A stretch of 14,640 nt of DNA from an uncultured Oscillospiraceae bacterium (GCA_947631805.1 CANRNA010000021.1:1-14640), one strand, 5' to 3'. Counted from the first letter of the stretch, positions 1 to 6,224 are shown. Translations and numbers: made by a program. The notes: generated by a model from the sequence alone, not told the origin.

Positions 1-22
1 TGTTTTCAGCACAATCCGCCAT
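1..22 (-). CDS. 5' end of a leftward gene (partial, function unknown)
   Basis: Read on the minus strand, an ATG at 22-20 follows an AAGGAGG ribosome binding site (34-28) at good spacing. It opens a frame coding for M-A-D-C-A-E-N before the window ends. Only seven codons are visible, so no family can be assigned. The gene is divergent from the transketolase operon, so the 200-nt gap between them probably holds both promoters. A possible minus-strand -10, TATAGT, lies at 63-58, but I see no convincing -35 for it. Confidence 0.6.
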
Positions 23-107
23 GATTTCCTCCTTCGGGCTTGATTTCGCCCGTTCTTACTATATGACGGAATGTGCCAATCTGTGCCGCCTCCAATAGGG
101 AGAAATG

Positions 108-120
108 CCCAAATTTTGGG
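108..120. promoter_or_regulatory. 13-nt perfect inverted repeat in the divergent gap (candidate operator)
   Basis: CCCAAA and TTTGGG form a perfect dyad around one central T. It lies between the leftward start at 22 and the transketolase promoter at about 166-171. A regulator bound here could affect either transcript. The assignment as an operator is inference from position and symmetry only. Confidence 0.3.
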
Positions 121-141
121 AAACGGAGGGAATATGCTGTA

Positions 142-171
142 TACAACCGCCGCCTGTTGTGGTAATATAAT
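142..171 (+). promoter_or_regulatory. Likely promoter of the transketolase cluster
   Basis: A perfect TATAAT lies at 166-171. The best -35 candidate, TACAAC at 142-147 (spacing 18), is weak and sits beside the small palindrome TGTATACA (138-145). The transcript would start near 178, leaving about 50 nt of leader before the ATG at 229. No other good -10 is seen upstream of the gene. Confidence 0.5.
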
Positions 172-228
172 GATGTATGAAAATAGCGCCTGATGGGGCG
201 TGGCTATATTGGGAAATGAGGGCATGAC

Positions 229-1077
229 ATGACCGATAAGGAACGGAAACAGCTCCAGCTCACAGCCAACCGGGTGCGGGAGGGTATCCTGACGGGCACT
301 TACTGCGCCAAATCCGGCCATCCCGGCGGGAGCCTGTCCGCCGCGGAGGTTTTCACCTATCTGTATTTCAGGGAGATGCGCGTCCGGCCGGAGGAGCCCC
401 GGTGGCCAGACCGGGACCGGATGGTGCTGTCCAAGGGACACACCGCCCCAGGCTTATACAGCGCGCTGGCGCTGCGGGGGTTCTTCCCCTTTGAGGACAT
501 GCGGACGCTGCGGCACATCGACTCCTACCTCCAGGGCCACCCCAATATGGAGACGGTCCCCGGTGTGGACATGTCCACCGGCTCTCTGGGCCAGGGCGTC
601 TCCGCCGCCGCCGGAATGGCCAAGGGGGCCAAATATCTGCAAAAGGATATAAACGTATACGCCGTGCTGGGCGACGGGGAGCTGGACGAGGGCCAGGTAT
701 GGGAGGCGGCCATGTTCGCGTCCCACTATGGGCTGGACAATCTGTGCGTGATCGTGGACCTGAACGGTCTGCAGATAGACGGCCGGACACAGGACGTGAT
801 GAACACCGCGCCGGTGGATGAAAAATTCGCCGCCTTCGGCTTTGACACGGTGTGGGTGAACGGCCACGATTTTGACGAGCTGGAGGCCGCCTTTGGCCGT
901 TTCCACGCCAACAAGGGCACGGGAAAGCCCACCGCCATCCTGATGCGGACGGTGAAGGGCAAGGGGGTCTCCTTCATGGAGGACCAGGCCGACTGGCACG
1001 GAAAGGGCCCCAACGCCGAGGAATATGAGCGGGCCATGGGGGAGATCATGGCGGCCCGGGCCGCATTGGAGGGTTGA
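229..1077 (+). CDS. Transketolase, N-terminal (thiamine-diphosphate binding) subunit
   Basis: This 282-residue protein is the N-terminal half of a split transketolase. The enzyme moves two-carbon ketol units between sugar phosphates in the non-oxidative pentose phosphate pathway in the cytoplasm. Visible landmarks are SGHPGG at 29-34, SKGHTAPGLY at 68-77, a GHP at 103-105, STGSLGQGVS at 116-125, and the thiamine-diphosphate/Mg motif from GDGE (148-151) to DLNG (177-180). The length matches the usual stand-alone N-terminal subunit. The ATG at 229 is chosen because GAGGG lies just upstream and the nearby ATG at 224 runs at once into a stop. Its stop is four bases from the start of the C-terminal subunit, so the two are surely co-expressed. 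A split dehydrogenase or DXP-synthase-like enzyme is a less likely alternative because the motifs are transketolase-type. Confidence 0.95.
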   Translation: MTDKERKQLQLTANRVREGILTGTYCAKSGHPGGSLSAAEVFTYLYFREMRVRPEEPRWPDRDRMVLSKGHTAPGLYSALALRGFFPFEDMRTLRHIDSYLQGHPNMETVPGVDMSTGSLGQGVSAAAGMAKGAKYLQKDINVYAVLGDGELDEGQVWEAAMFASHYGLDNLCVIVDLNGLQIDGRTQDVMNTAPVDEKFAAFGFDTVWVNGHDFDELEAAFGRFHANKGTGKPTAILMRTVKGKGVSFMEDQADWHGKGPNAEEYERAMGEIMAARAALEG

Positions 1078-1081
1078 GCGC

Positions 1082-2023
1082 ATGAGCGACGTGAAGAAGA
1101 TAGCCACGCGGGACGGCTACGGAGCCGGGCTGAAGGCCCTGGGCGAGGAGGCGCCGGACGTGGTGGTGCTGGACGCGGACCTGGCGGGGACCACCCGTAC
1201 GGCGGTGTTCAGGAAGGCTTTTCCCGACCGGCATTTCAACTGCGGCATCGCGGAGGGGAACATGGTCAGCGTGGCGGCGGGGCTCGCCACCATGGGGCTG
1301 GTGCCCTTCGTGTCCTCCTTTGCCATGTTCGCCACGGGCCGGGCTTTTGAGCAGATACGCAACAGCGTGGGCTATCCCCACCTGAATGTGAAGATAGGCG
1401 CGTCCCACGGGGGCGTGTCCGTGGGCGAGGACGGGGCGTCCCACCAGTGCTGCGAGGATTTTGCCGTGATGCGGGTCATTCCGGGCATGGCGGTGCTGTG
1501 CCCCTCCGACGAGGTGGAGGCCCGGAAGATGGTCCGGGCGGCATACGAGTGGAACGGGCCGGTGTATATGCGCTTTGGCCGGTACGCCACCCCGGTCTAC
1601 CACGACGAGAGCTTTTCCGTCCGCATCGGCAAGGGAGAGCTGCTTCAGGACGGGCGGGACATCGCCATCATCGCCACGGGCATCATGGTCCCCGAGGCCA
1701 TGGAGGCGGGCAAGGCCCTGGCGGCGGCGGGCATCGGCGCGCGTGTCATCAATATGGCGTCCATCAAGCCCCTGGACGAGGAGATGGTGATCCGGGCCGC
1801 CCGGGAGTGCGGCCGGATCGTGACGGTGGAGGAGCATTCCGTCATCGGCGGGCTGGGAGAGGCCGTCTGCTCCGCCCTGGCGGAGAGCTGCCCCGTGCCC
1901 GTGCGGCGTGTGGGCATCCAGGACGAGTTCGGCCGGTCCGGCCCGGCGGCGGAGCTGCTGCGGTTCTACGGCCTGACGGCGGAGAACATCGCCGCCCAGG
2001 CAAGGGATATGCTGGGCCGCTGA
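1082..2023 (+). CDS. Transketolase, C-terminal subunit
   Basis: This 313-residue partner carries the pyrimidine-binding and C-terminal domains that complete the transketolase active site. GIAEGN (55-60) holds the glutamate that activates the thiamine cofactor. The stretch HGGVSVGEDGASHQ (109-122) is the characteristic following motif, and the C-terminal third has the regulatory-domain fold signature VEEHSVIGGLGEAV. The frame is open further upstream, but the ATG at 1082 is preferred. It gives the normal family N-terminus (MSDVKK then TRDGYGAGL), follows the upstream stop by four bases, and has GGAGGG (1069-1074) in the preceding gene as ribosome binding site. The two subunits are expected to form an alpha2-beta2 type complex, as in other Firmicutes with split transketolases. 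Confidence 0.95.
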   Translation: MSDVKKIATRDGYGAGLKALGEEAPDVVVLDADLAGTTRTAVFRKAFPDRHFNCGIAEGNMVSVAAGLATMGLVPFVSSFAMFATGRAFEQIRNSVGYPHLNVKIGASHGGVSVGEDGASHQCCEDFAVMRVIPGMAVLCPSDEVEARKMVRAAYEWNGPVYMRFGRYATPVYHDESFSVRIGKGELLQDGRDIAIIATGIMVPEAMEAGKALAAAGIGARVINMASIKPLDEEMVIRAARECGRIVTVEEHSVIGGLGEAVCSALAESCPVPVRRVGIQDEFGRSGPAAELLRFYGLTAENIAAQARDMLGR

Positions 2024-2045
2024 GCGGAGAGAGGGAGAGAGCGCA

Positions 2046-2528
2046 GTGAGCTATATCCAGGTGGAATACCCCCAGGAGAAGGGGGCCTTTTACGAGATGC
2101 TGTGCCAGCAGCTGGCGCTGTATATGGGCGACGAGCGGGATATGACCGCCCGACTGGCCAACGCCTCGGCGGTGATAGCCCAGGCATTCCCCCAGGCCAA
2201 CTGGGTGGGGTTTTACCTGGTGGACGGGGACAGCCTGGTGGTGGGCCCCTTCCAGGGAAGACCGGCGGTGAGCCGCATCGGCTACGGCAAGGGCGTGTGC
2301 GGCACGGCCTGGGCCCAGAAAGAGACCCAGGTGGTGGAGGAGGTCGCCTGCTTTGCCGGGCACATCGCCTGCGACTGCAACACCCACGCGGAGATCGTGG
2401 TGCCCCTGTGGGCCGACGGGGAGATATGGGGCGTGCTGGACATGGATTCGGTCGTCCCCGGCCACTTTACCCAGGAGGACCGGCAGGGCCTGGAGGCGGC
2501 GGTGAAGCTGCTGCGGCCGGAGAAATAA
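2046..2528 (+). CDS. msrC: GAF-domain free methionine-(R)-sulfoxide reductase
   Basis: This 160-residue single GAF domain matches the free methionine-(R)-sulfoxide reductase family (E. coli YebR/MsrC). The family reduces oxidised free methionine in the cytoplasm using thioredoxin. Family landmarks are NWVGFYLV (52-59), GPFQG (67-71), GKGVCGTAW (81-89), FAGHIACD (103-110), AEIVVPLW (115-122) and GVLDMDS (129-135). Two of the three cysteines known in the family are present, C85 and C109. The third, ten residues before C85, is valine here (V75), while extra cysteines occur at 102 and 111. The start is GTG at 2046, 22 bases after the transketolase stop, with a GA-rich ribosome binding site. It probably ends the transketolase transcript and adds an oxidative-repair step to it. 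Confidence 0.85.
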   Translation: MSYIQVEYPQEKGAFYEMLCQQLALYMGDERDMTARLANASAVIAQAFPQANWVGFYLVDGDSLVVGPFQGRPAVSRIGYGKGVCGTAWAQKETQVVEEVACFAGHIACDCNTHAEIVVPLWADGEIWGVLDMDSVVPGHFTQEDRQGLEAAVKLLRPEK

Positions 2529-2540
2529 AAGAGATAAAGC

Positions 2541-2583
2541 GGAAAACGACGCGGCCGATTTGCGGCTGGTCATAAAACAGTAT
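2541..2583 (+). repeat. Left copy of a 43-nt imperfect inverted repeat
   Basis: The segment pairs with the reverse complement of 3363-3405 without gaps at 32 of 43 positions. The last 13 bases (CATAAAACAGTAT, 2571-2583) are identical, GCGGCC (2551-2556) is identical at the same spacing, and 8 of the first 10 bases agree. Similarity stops sharply on the inner side. It starts 12 bases after the msrC stop. Confidence 0.55.
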
Positions 2584-2645
2584 GTTGTTTGAGCTTGTCT
2601 GTAAGACGGGCAAGGACAGCGGATAGGAACGCTCTGGACGAGGAC

Positions 2646-2664
2646 AAAATCGCCGGGGCGTTTT
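2646..2664 (+). terminator. Possible terminator downstream of the reductase gene
   Basis: AAAA (2646-2649) and TTTT (2661-2664) flank CGC-CGGG-GCG, with one bulged T. The U-tract continues as TTTTCT. The stem is short, so strength is uncertain. It sits between the transketolase cluster and the promoter at about 2747, where a terminator would be expected. Confidence 0.4.
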
Positions 2665-2722
2665 CTATTCGATATGGACAGAGTTTTCTTCAAGAAAATT
2701 CGATTTAACTTCTTAACGGACA

Positions 2723-2802
2723 GTAGATTTCTTCACATTTGGGTGGTATAATATCAGATGTCGGGCAGGTGACTTCCCGACAAACTGGAATTTAGCTGGA
2801 GA
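2723..2802 (+). promoter_or_regulatory. Repeated promoter-leader module, copy A
   Basis: This 80-nt segment aligns without gaps to 12883-12962 at 59 of 80 positions. It holds an extended -10 (TGG then TATAAT, 2744-2752). Six bases further on begins a hairpin with a perfect 7-bp stem, TGTCGGG (2759-2765) and CCCGACA (2776-2782), around a 10-base loop. Transcription would start about where the hairpin begins, so the stem-loop would form the 5' terminus of the mRNA. The module ends with the GGAG ribosome binding site (2797-2800) of the small membrane-protein gene. The -35 candidate TAGATT (2724-2729) is poor, as is usual with an extended -10. The dyad could act as RNA (stability, translation control) or as a DNA operator at the start site. 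Confidence 0.7.
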
Positions 2803-2809
2803 TACTATT

Positions 2810-3043
2810 ATGCTGAAAAAACTCAATCTGATTTTGAATACCATCATAGGTTCATTCATTGGAGTGTTAATCGGACACGGAATATATGTACTCTGGGATT
2901 TTAAGGCACACCCCGATTTATATGCCATGCAGTCCGCACCATGGTACACAAGCATTATATTTTATGGTATAGTAACGGTTGTCGTTTTGACTGTAGCTAT
3001 TATCATAAAGCTGATTATCCGAAAGAAGATAAAGAAACAATAA
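2810..3043 (+). CDS. Small two-helix membrane protein, unknown function
   Basis: I do not recognise a named family. The 77-residue product has two hydrophobic segments, about residues 6-28 and 46-70, joined by a short loop with a DFKAHPDLYAMQSAPWY sequence. It ends in a basic tail, RKKIKKQ, so the positive-inside rule puts the C-terminus in the cytoplasm. The gene is AT-rich compared with its neighbours, and codons such as ATA, TTA and TTT are common, which suggests acquisition by transfer. The ATG at 2810 follows GGAG (2797-2800) at nine bases. The gene has its own promoter and 5' hairpin (copy A of the repeated leader) and lies immediately upstream of the oriT-like sequence. It may be cargo of the mobile block. 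No toxin or phage holin motif is evident. Confidence 0.7.
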   Translation: MLKKLNLILNTIIGSFIGVLIGHGIYVLWDFKAHPDLYAMQSAPWYTSIIFYGIVTVVVLTVAIIIKLIIRKKIKKQ

Positions 3044-3070
3044 ATTCATATTTGACGAGCTGTTGCAAAA

Positions 3071-3129
3071 CCCTTTAGGAACTAAAGGGCGCACTTCTAT
3101 ACATAGTCTGGCGACCATGTATCGTGCGC
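3071..3129 (-). other. Orphan origin of transfer, IncQ/MOBQ-type nic region
   Basis: On the minus strand the bases complementary to 3084-3098 read AGAAGTGCGCCCTTT. This contains AAGTGCGCCCT, the core of nic regions used by IncQ/MOBQ-type relaxases. As in those origins, an inverted repeat (ATACAT at 3099-3104, ATGTAT at 3117-3122) lies just 5' of the core on the nicked strand. Two more dyads are present: CCCTTTAG/CTAAAGGG (3071-3078, 3082-3089), and GCGCAC/GTGCGC (3089-3094, 3124-3129), which extends the ATACAT stem. No relaxase or mobC gene is in the window, so it would need a helper element. The match is by recognition of the motif; nicking is not shown. Confidence 0.6.
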
Positions 3130-3315
3130 TCTGCGAGGCTTCCTCTCTGACAGCAGAAAGCCAACCTCCGAGAGGTTTCGTTGCTCCGCGACCTCATGGG
3201 GGCTACACCCCCTTGCGCCGCTAAAGCGGCTATCTCCAGTGTACTTGCCGAACAGATAAACCCGCTTCGCGTCTTTACCTGTCGGGCAAGTCTGGAAACT
3301 GAATACCGAAAGATT
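3130..3315. other. Hairpin-rich non-coding tract next to the oriT
   Basis: Successive inverted repeats fill this gene-free stretch: AACCTC/GAGGTT (around 3163-3177), GGGGG/CCCCC (around 3199-3213), GCCGC/GCGGC (around 3217-3230), and ACTTGCC/GGCAAGT (around 3243-3292), which encloses ACAG-TAAA/TTTA-CTGT and CGC/GCG arms. Short frames exist on the minus strand but lack convincing start signals and composition. The tract may be relaxosome-binding DNA or a structured transcript, and I cannot choose between them. It reads into the terminator at 3316. Confidence 0.4.
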
Positions 3316-3361
3316 GACCGTTGACACACCGGCTCCCCGGTAAAAAGTCAACGGTCTTTTT
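3316..3361 (+). terminator. Strong rightward terminator with nested stem
   Basis: GACCGTTGAC (3316-3325) pairs perfectly with GTCAACGGTC (3347-3356) and is followed at once by TTTTT (3357-3361). An inner ACCGG/CCGGT stem (3328-3332, 3337-3341) sits in the loop. It would stop transcription from the small membrane-protein promoter or from the hairpin-rich tract before it runs into the convergent ATPase gene. On the minus strand there is no U-tract, so it is probably one-directional. Confidence 0.75.
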
Positions 3362-3362
3362 G

Positions 3363-3405
3363 ATACTGTTTTATGTGCGACGGCTGTTTGGCCGCGCCGT
3401 TTTGC
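3363..3405 (-). repeat. Right copy of the 43-nt imperfect inverted repeat
   Basis: The reverse complement matches 2541-2583 at 32 of 43 positions, including ATACTGTTTTATG (3363-3375) and GGCCGC (3390-3395) at identical spacing. It begins directly after the terminator and ends about 30 bases before the convergent ATPase stop codon. Confidence 0.55.
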
Positions 3406-3434
3406 GTCTGAATGTGTCGTTTGAGAGAGGAGCG

Positions 3435-5054
3435 TTATTTGAAGAAGCCGCCGATGAGGTCGCTGACGATGTTCCCGGCAAACTGGCTGGCGGCGTTGCG
3501 GGCGGTCTTGCTGCTGTTGCCCATCAGGCCACGGGTGATGGACTTGGTGAGCTGGCGGCCCATGCTCTTGGCCGTGTTGCGGCTGGCCCGGATGAGGCTC
3601 TGCTCCATCTTGCTCCGGCCGTACTTGTCCCGGCCCTCGGCCTTGTACTGGGCTTGGAGGGCTTTCTCCTCCTCCCGTGCGGCCTTCTCGGCCGCCTTGG
3701 CCGCGGCTGCTGCCTGCTTTTCCGCCTGAGCCTCCGCCTTCGCCTGGGCCTGGGCTTCGGCGGCGGCCTGGTTCTGCTCCTCCAATATCTCGTAAGCGGA
3801 GCGGTCGTCCACCGCGTCCTTATACTTGCCGTACAGGGTGTCGCTGGCCACCAGCATGGCCTTGGCTGCGGCGTCCATGGCGCTCATGGAGCTGCTGGGC
3901 GGGCAGATGGTGGCCTGCTCCACCACGGTGGGCACGCCCTCCCCGTCCAGCATGGACACCAGGGCCACGCCGGTGCCCAGGGCGCCGATGGCGTCCTCGG
4001 TCTTGAAGGCGGGGTTGGCCCGGAAGCTCTGGGCGGCGATGCGCACGGCCTTCTGCTCGGCGGGGGTATAGGCCCGCAGGGCGTGCTGGATACGGTTGTT
4101 GAGCTGGGAGAGGACCTCGTCGGGGATGTCGCTGGGGTTTTGGGAGATGAAGTAGACGCCCACGCCCTTGCTGCGGATGAGCTTCACCACCTGGACCACC
4201 TTGTCCACCAGCGCCTTGGGCGCGTCGGAGAACAGGGTGTGGGCCTCGTCGAAGAAGAACACCAGCTTGGGCTTGTCCCCGTCGCCTATCTCCGGCAGGT
4301 GTTCATACAGCTCCGACAGCATCCACAGCATGAACGTGGCGTACAGCAGGGGCTTCTGGGCCAGCTCCACGCAGTGGAGGATGTTCACCGTGCCCCGGCC
4401 GTCGGCGGCGGGCTGCATCCAGTCGTCGATGTCCAGGCTGGGCTCGCCGAAAAAGTCCGCCGCGCCGTCGTTTTCCAGGCTGAGCAGGGCCCGCTGGATG
4501 CCGCCTACGCTCTGGCTGCTCACATTGCCGTAGGTGTTGACGAAATCGGCGCGGTGCTCCCCCAGCCAGGCCAGCATGGCCCGCAGGTCCTTCAGGTCGA
4601 TGATCTCCCAGCCGTTGTCGTCGGCCACCCGGAAGGCGATGTTCAGCACCCCCTCCTGGGCGTCGGTCAGATCCAGCAGCCTGCTGAGCAGCATTGGCCC
4701 CACGTCCGTGACCGTGGCCCGCACGGGGATGCCCCCCTTGCCGAACACGTCCCAGAACCGGCAGGGATAGCCGGTATACTTGAACGACGCCGGGTCCACC
4801 CCCACGTTTTTCAGCCTCTCCTGCATCTTTTCGCTGTCCGTCCCGGCCAGGGCCGTGCCGGACACGTCGCCCTTGATGTCCGCCAGAAAGACGGGCACGC
4901 CCATGTCCGAGAAGCCCTCGGCCAGGACCTTCAGCGTCACGGTCTTGCCGGTGCCGGTGGCTCCGGCGATGAGCCCGTGGCGGTTGGCCATCTCCGGCAG
5001 CAGATAGACGGGGTTCTCCCCCTTGCCAACAAGGATCCTTCCCTCTTGCAGCAT
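3435..5054 (-). CDS. HerA-like / DUF853 (YjgR-type) ATPase
   Basis: This 539-residue P-loop ATPase belongs to the HerA-FtsK-like group of the DUF853/YjgR type. Family members are cytoplasmic and probably form ring hexamers, but their biological role is not settled. Landmarks are GLIAGATGTGKT with the Walker A at 31-38, ADIKGDVSG (58-66), Walker B LVFFFDEAH (264-272), the sensor-like FISQNPSDIP (302-311), and RIQHALRAYTPAEQKAVRIAAQSF (321-344), where arginine-finger candidates lie. Residues about 425-475 are an Ala/Glu/Lys/Gln-rich segment likely to form a coiled coil, followed by a Gly-rich hydrophobic tail. The ATG has AGGAGG seven bases upstream. The M19 peptidase gene lies 68 bases upstream on the same strand, so the two may be co-transcribed. 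A weak extended -10 (TGATACAAC) in the gap could add a promoter. It is full length for the family. Confidence 0.9.
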   Translation of the reverse strand: MLQEGRILVGKGENPVYLLPEMANRHGLIAGATGTGKTVTLKVLAEGFSDMGVPVFLADIKGDVSGTALAGTDSEKMQERLKNVGVDPASFKYTGYPCRFWDVFGKGGIPVRATVTDVGPMLLSRLLDLTDAQEGVLNIAFRVADDNGWEIIDLKDLRAMLAWLGEHRADFVNTYGNVSSQSVGGIQRALLSLENDGAADFFGEPSLDIDDWMQPAADGRGTVNILHCVELAQKPLLYATFMLWMLSELYEHLPEIGDGDKPKLVFFFDEAHTLFSDAPKALVDKVVQVVKLIRSKGVGVYFISQNPSDIPDEVLSQLNNRIQHALRAYTPAEQKAVRIAAQSFRANPAFKTEDAIGALGTGVALVSMLDGEGVPTVVEQATICPPSSSMSAMDAAAKAMLVASDTLYGKYKDAVDDRSAYEILEEQNQAAAEAQAQAKAEAQAEKQAAAAAKAAEKAAREEEKALQAQYKAEGRDKYGRSKMEQSLIRASRNTAKSMGRQLTKSITRGLMGNSSKTARNAASQFAGNIVSDLIGGFFK

Positions 5055-5122
5055 AATGCGGCCTCCTGCGTTCTTTTATTTTTTATGTTGTATCACAGTG
5101 TTCGCAAATTGAAAAGTCCGCG

Positions 5123-6073
5123 CTAAGCGTCCCGGCCCAGGACCCGCAGCCAGTTGTTGAAGAATATGTCCTCCAGGAGGGGCCGGTCATAGCCGCGGGC
5201 GGCCAGGGCGTTCCACAGGACGGGCAGGTCCTGCACTCCCGTCCAGCGGGCGAACAGCCCGCACCCGTCCCAGTCGCCTCCCAGGGCTAGGGTCTTCTCC
5301 CCGTCCAGCGCCAGGAAGTGCTCGATGTGGCGTATCCCGTCGTCCAGAGAGCAGGGCCTGCCCACGAACTCGGCGCAGGCGGTGAAGCCCGCCGCGCCGC
5401 CGCTGTCCCGGATGGCACGGAACATGTCGTCCGTCAGGTTCCGGGTGTGGCCGCACAGGGCCCGGGCGTTGGAGTGGGAGGCCGCGATGGGCCCCAGGCC
5501 CATCTCCGCCAGGTCCCAGAAGCCCGGGTCGGACAGGTGGGACACGTCCATCACGATGCCCAGCCGGTGGGCCTCCTTCACGAAGGCCCGACCCCGGTCG
5601 GTGAGCCCCCGGTCCCGCCGCTCCACGTTGGAGCCGGACAGGGCGTTGGCATAGTTCCAGGTGATGTTTATCATCTTCACGCCCCAGGCGGCGGCGGTCT
5701 CCAGCCGGTCCGGGTCGCAGTCAATGAGCTCCGCCCCCTCCAGGGACAGCAGGGCGGCCACCCGTCCGGCCGCGTTCGCCCCGGCGATATCCGCCCCCGT
5801 GCGGCACTGGACCGCCCGGTCGGCGTTTTTCGCAAGCTCCGCCAGAAACACCTCGTGCTGCCTCCGGCACTCGTCGAAAAGCGCCCCCTTCGGGAACCGG
5901 GCGGCGGGGGCGAAGAGCGCGAACACCTGGGCCGCCTTTTCAAACCGTCCCAGCCGGGCCAGGTCCAGCTGGCCTGCGTTCTCTCCCAGAGACCGGCCCC
6001 GGTGGGTGCATTCGCTGATGGTGTCGCAGTGGCCGTCAAAATAGGGGATGCTCCCCGCGGGTACCACAGACAT
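5123..6073 (-). CDS. Membrane-dipeptidase-like peptidase, family M19
   Basis: This 316-residue zinc peptidase resembles renal (membrane) dipeptidase, family M19. Such enzymes hydrolyse dipeptides, often including those with a D-residue at the C-terminus. The metal ligands expected for the fold are visible: FDGHCDT with H15 and D17, the bridging glutamate E112 in SLEGAEL, H179 in MDVSHLSD, H200 in AASHSNAR, and D267 in GGDWDG. ITWNYANALSG (137-147) is also typical. There is no signal peptide or lipobox, so the bacterial enzyme is probably cytoplasmic. The ATG at 6073 follows an AAGGAGGG ribosome binding site. Its promoter is a clear TTGACA-17-TATACT in the divergent region shared with prs. The physiological substrate cannot be read from the sequence; cell-wall-derived or dietary dipeptides are plausible. 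Confidence 0.92.
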   Translation of the reverse strand: MSVVPAGSIPYFDGHCDTISECTHRGRSLGENAGQLDLARLGRFEKAAQVFALFAPAARFPKGALFDECRRQHEVFLAELAKNADRAVQCRTGADIAGANAAGRVAALLSLEGAELIDCDPDRLETAAAWGVKMINITWNYANALSGSNVERRDRGLTDRGRAFVKEAHRLGIVMDVSHLSDPGFWDLAEMGLGPIAASHSNARALCGHTRNLTDDMFRAIRDSGGAAGFTACAEFVGRPCSLDDGIRHIEHFLALDGEKTLALGGDWDGCGLFARWTGVQDLPVLWNALAARGYDRPLLEDIFFNNWLRVLGRDA

Positions 6074-6096
6074 AAGTCGCCCTCCTTCCCGCGCTC

Positions 6097-6133
6097 TTGA
6101 CAGCAGTATATGTCAAAGCGCCCCGGCTGTCAA
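6097..6133 (-). promoter_or_regulatory. Promoter of the dipeptidase with overlapping dyad
   Basis: On the minus strand TTGACA (6133-6128) and TATACT (6110-6105) are separated by exactly 17 bases, a near-consensus housekeeping promoter. TTGACA (6097-6102) and TGTCAA (6111-6116) form a dyad centred on the -10, and a further TGTCAA is the -35 itself (6128-6133). A repressor bound to the dyad would cover the -10; that is inference. Confidence 0.75.
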
Positions 6134-6224
6134 TCCGCCGGACGGGGGGAAAGAGGGGTTCTGGTGAATTGCCCCAGATGCTTTGAGAAGAATTTGTCAA
6201 ATTTTTCGGGAAATTCCGCGCATA

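Larger units (their letters stand above)
2541..3405. mobile_element. Candidate foreign block with cargo gene and orphan oriT, bounded by inverted repeats
   Basis: This roughly 865-nt block is visibly less GC-rich than its flanks. It is bounded by the 43-nt imperfect inverted repeats listed separately. Inside, in order, are a hairpin (2594-2614, 8-bp stem with two G-U pairs), a weak terminator, a promoter-leader module, a small membrane-protein gene, an origin-of-transfer-like sequence, a hairpin-rich tract and a strong terminator. There is no transposase, integrase or relaxase, and I see no clear target-site duplication outside the repeats. It could be a non-autonomous mobilizable element, the decayed remnant of an integrative conjugative element, or several repeats assembled by chance. 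The outline is inference; the parts are seen. Confidence 0.4.

Noticed and set aside
3075..3351. Two overlapping 84-codon minus-strand frames over the oriT and hairpin tract
   Set aside because: Their sequence is dictated by inverted repeats and the nic core, they lack good ribosome binding sites, and they overlap each other in different frames. Non-coding function explains the stretch better.
2723..3361. CRISPR array or integron attC array
   Set aside because: No regularly spaced repeats, no spacers, no cas or integron integrase. The leader copies are 10 kb apart and the hairpins differ from attC consensus.
3321..5126. A 601-codon open frame on the plus strand opposite the HerA-like ATPase
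   Set aside because: It starts inside the terminator and has the repetitive Leu/Gly/His composition typical of antisense frames, whereas the minus-strand gene has clear Walker motifs.
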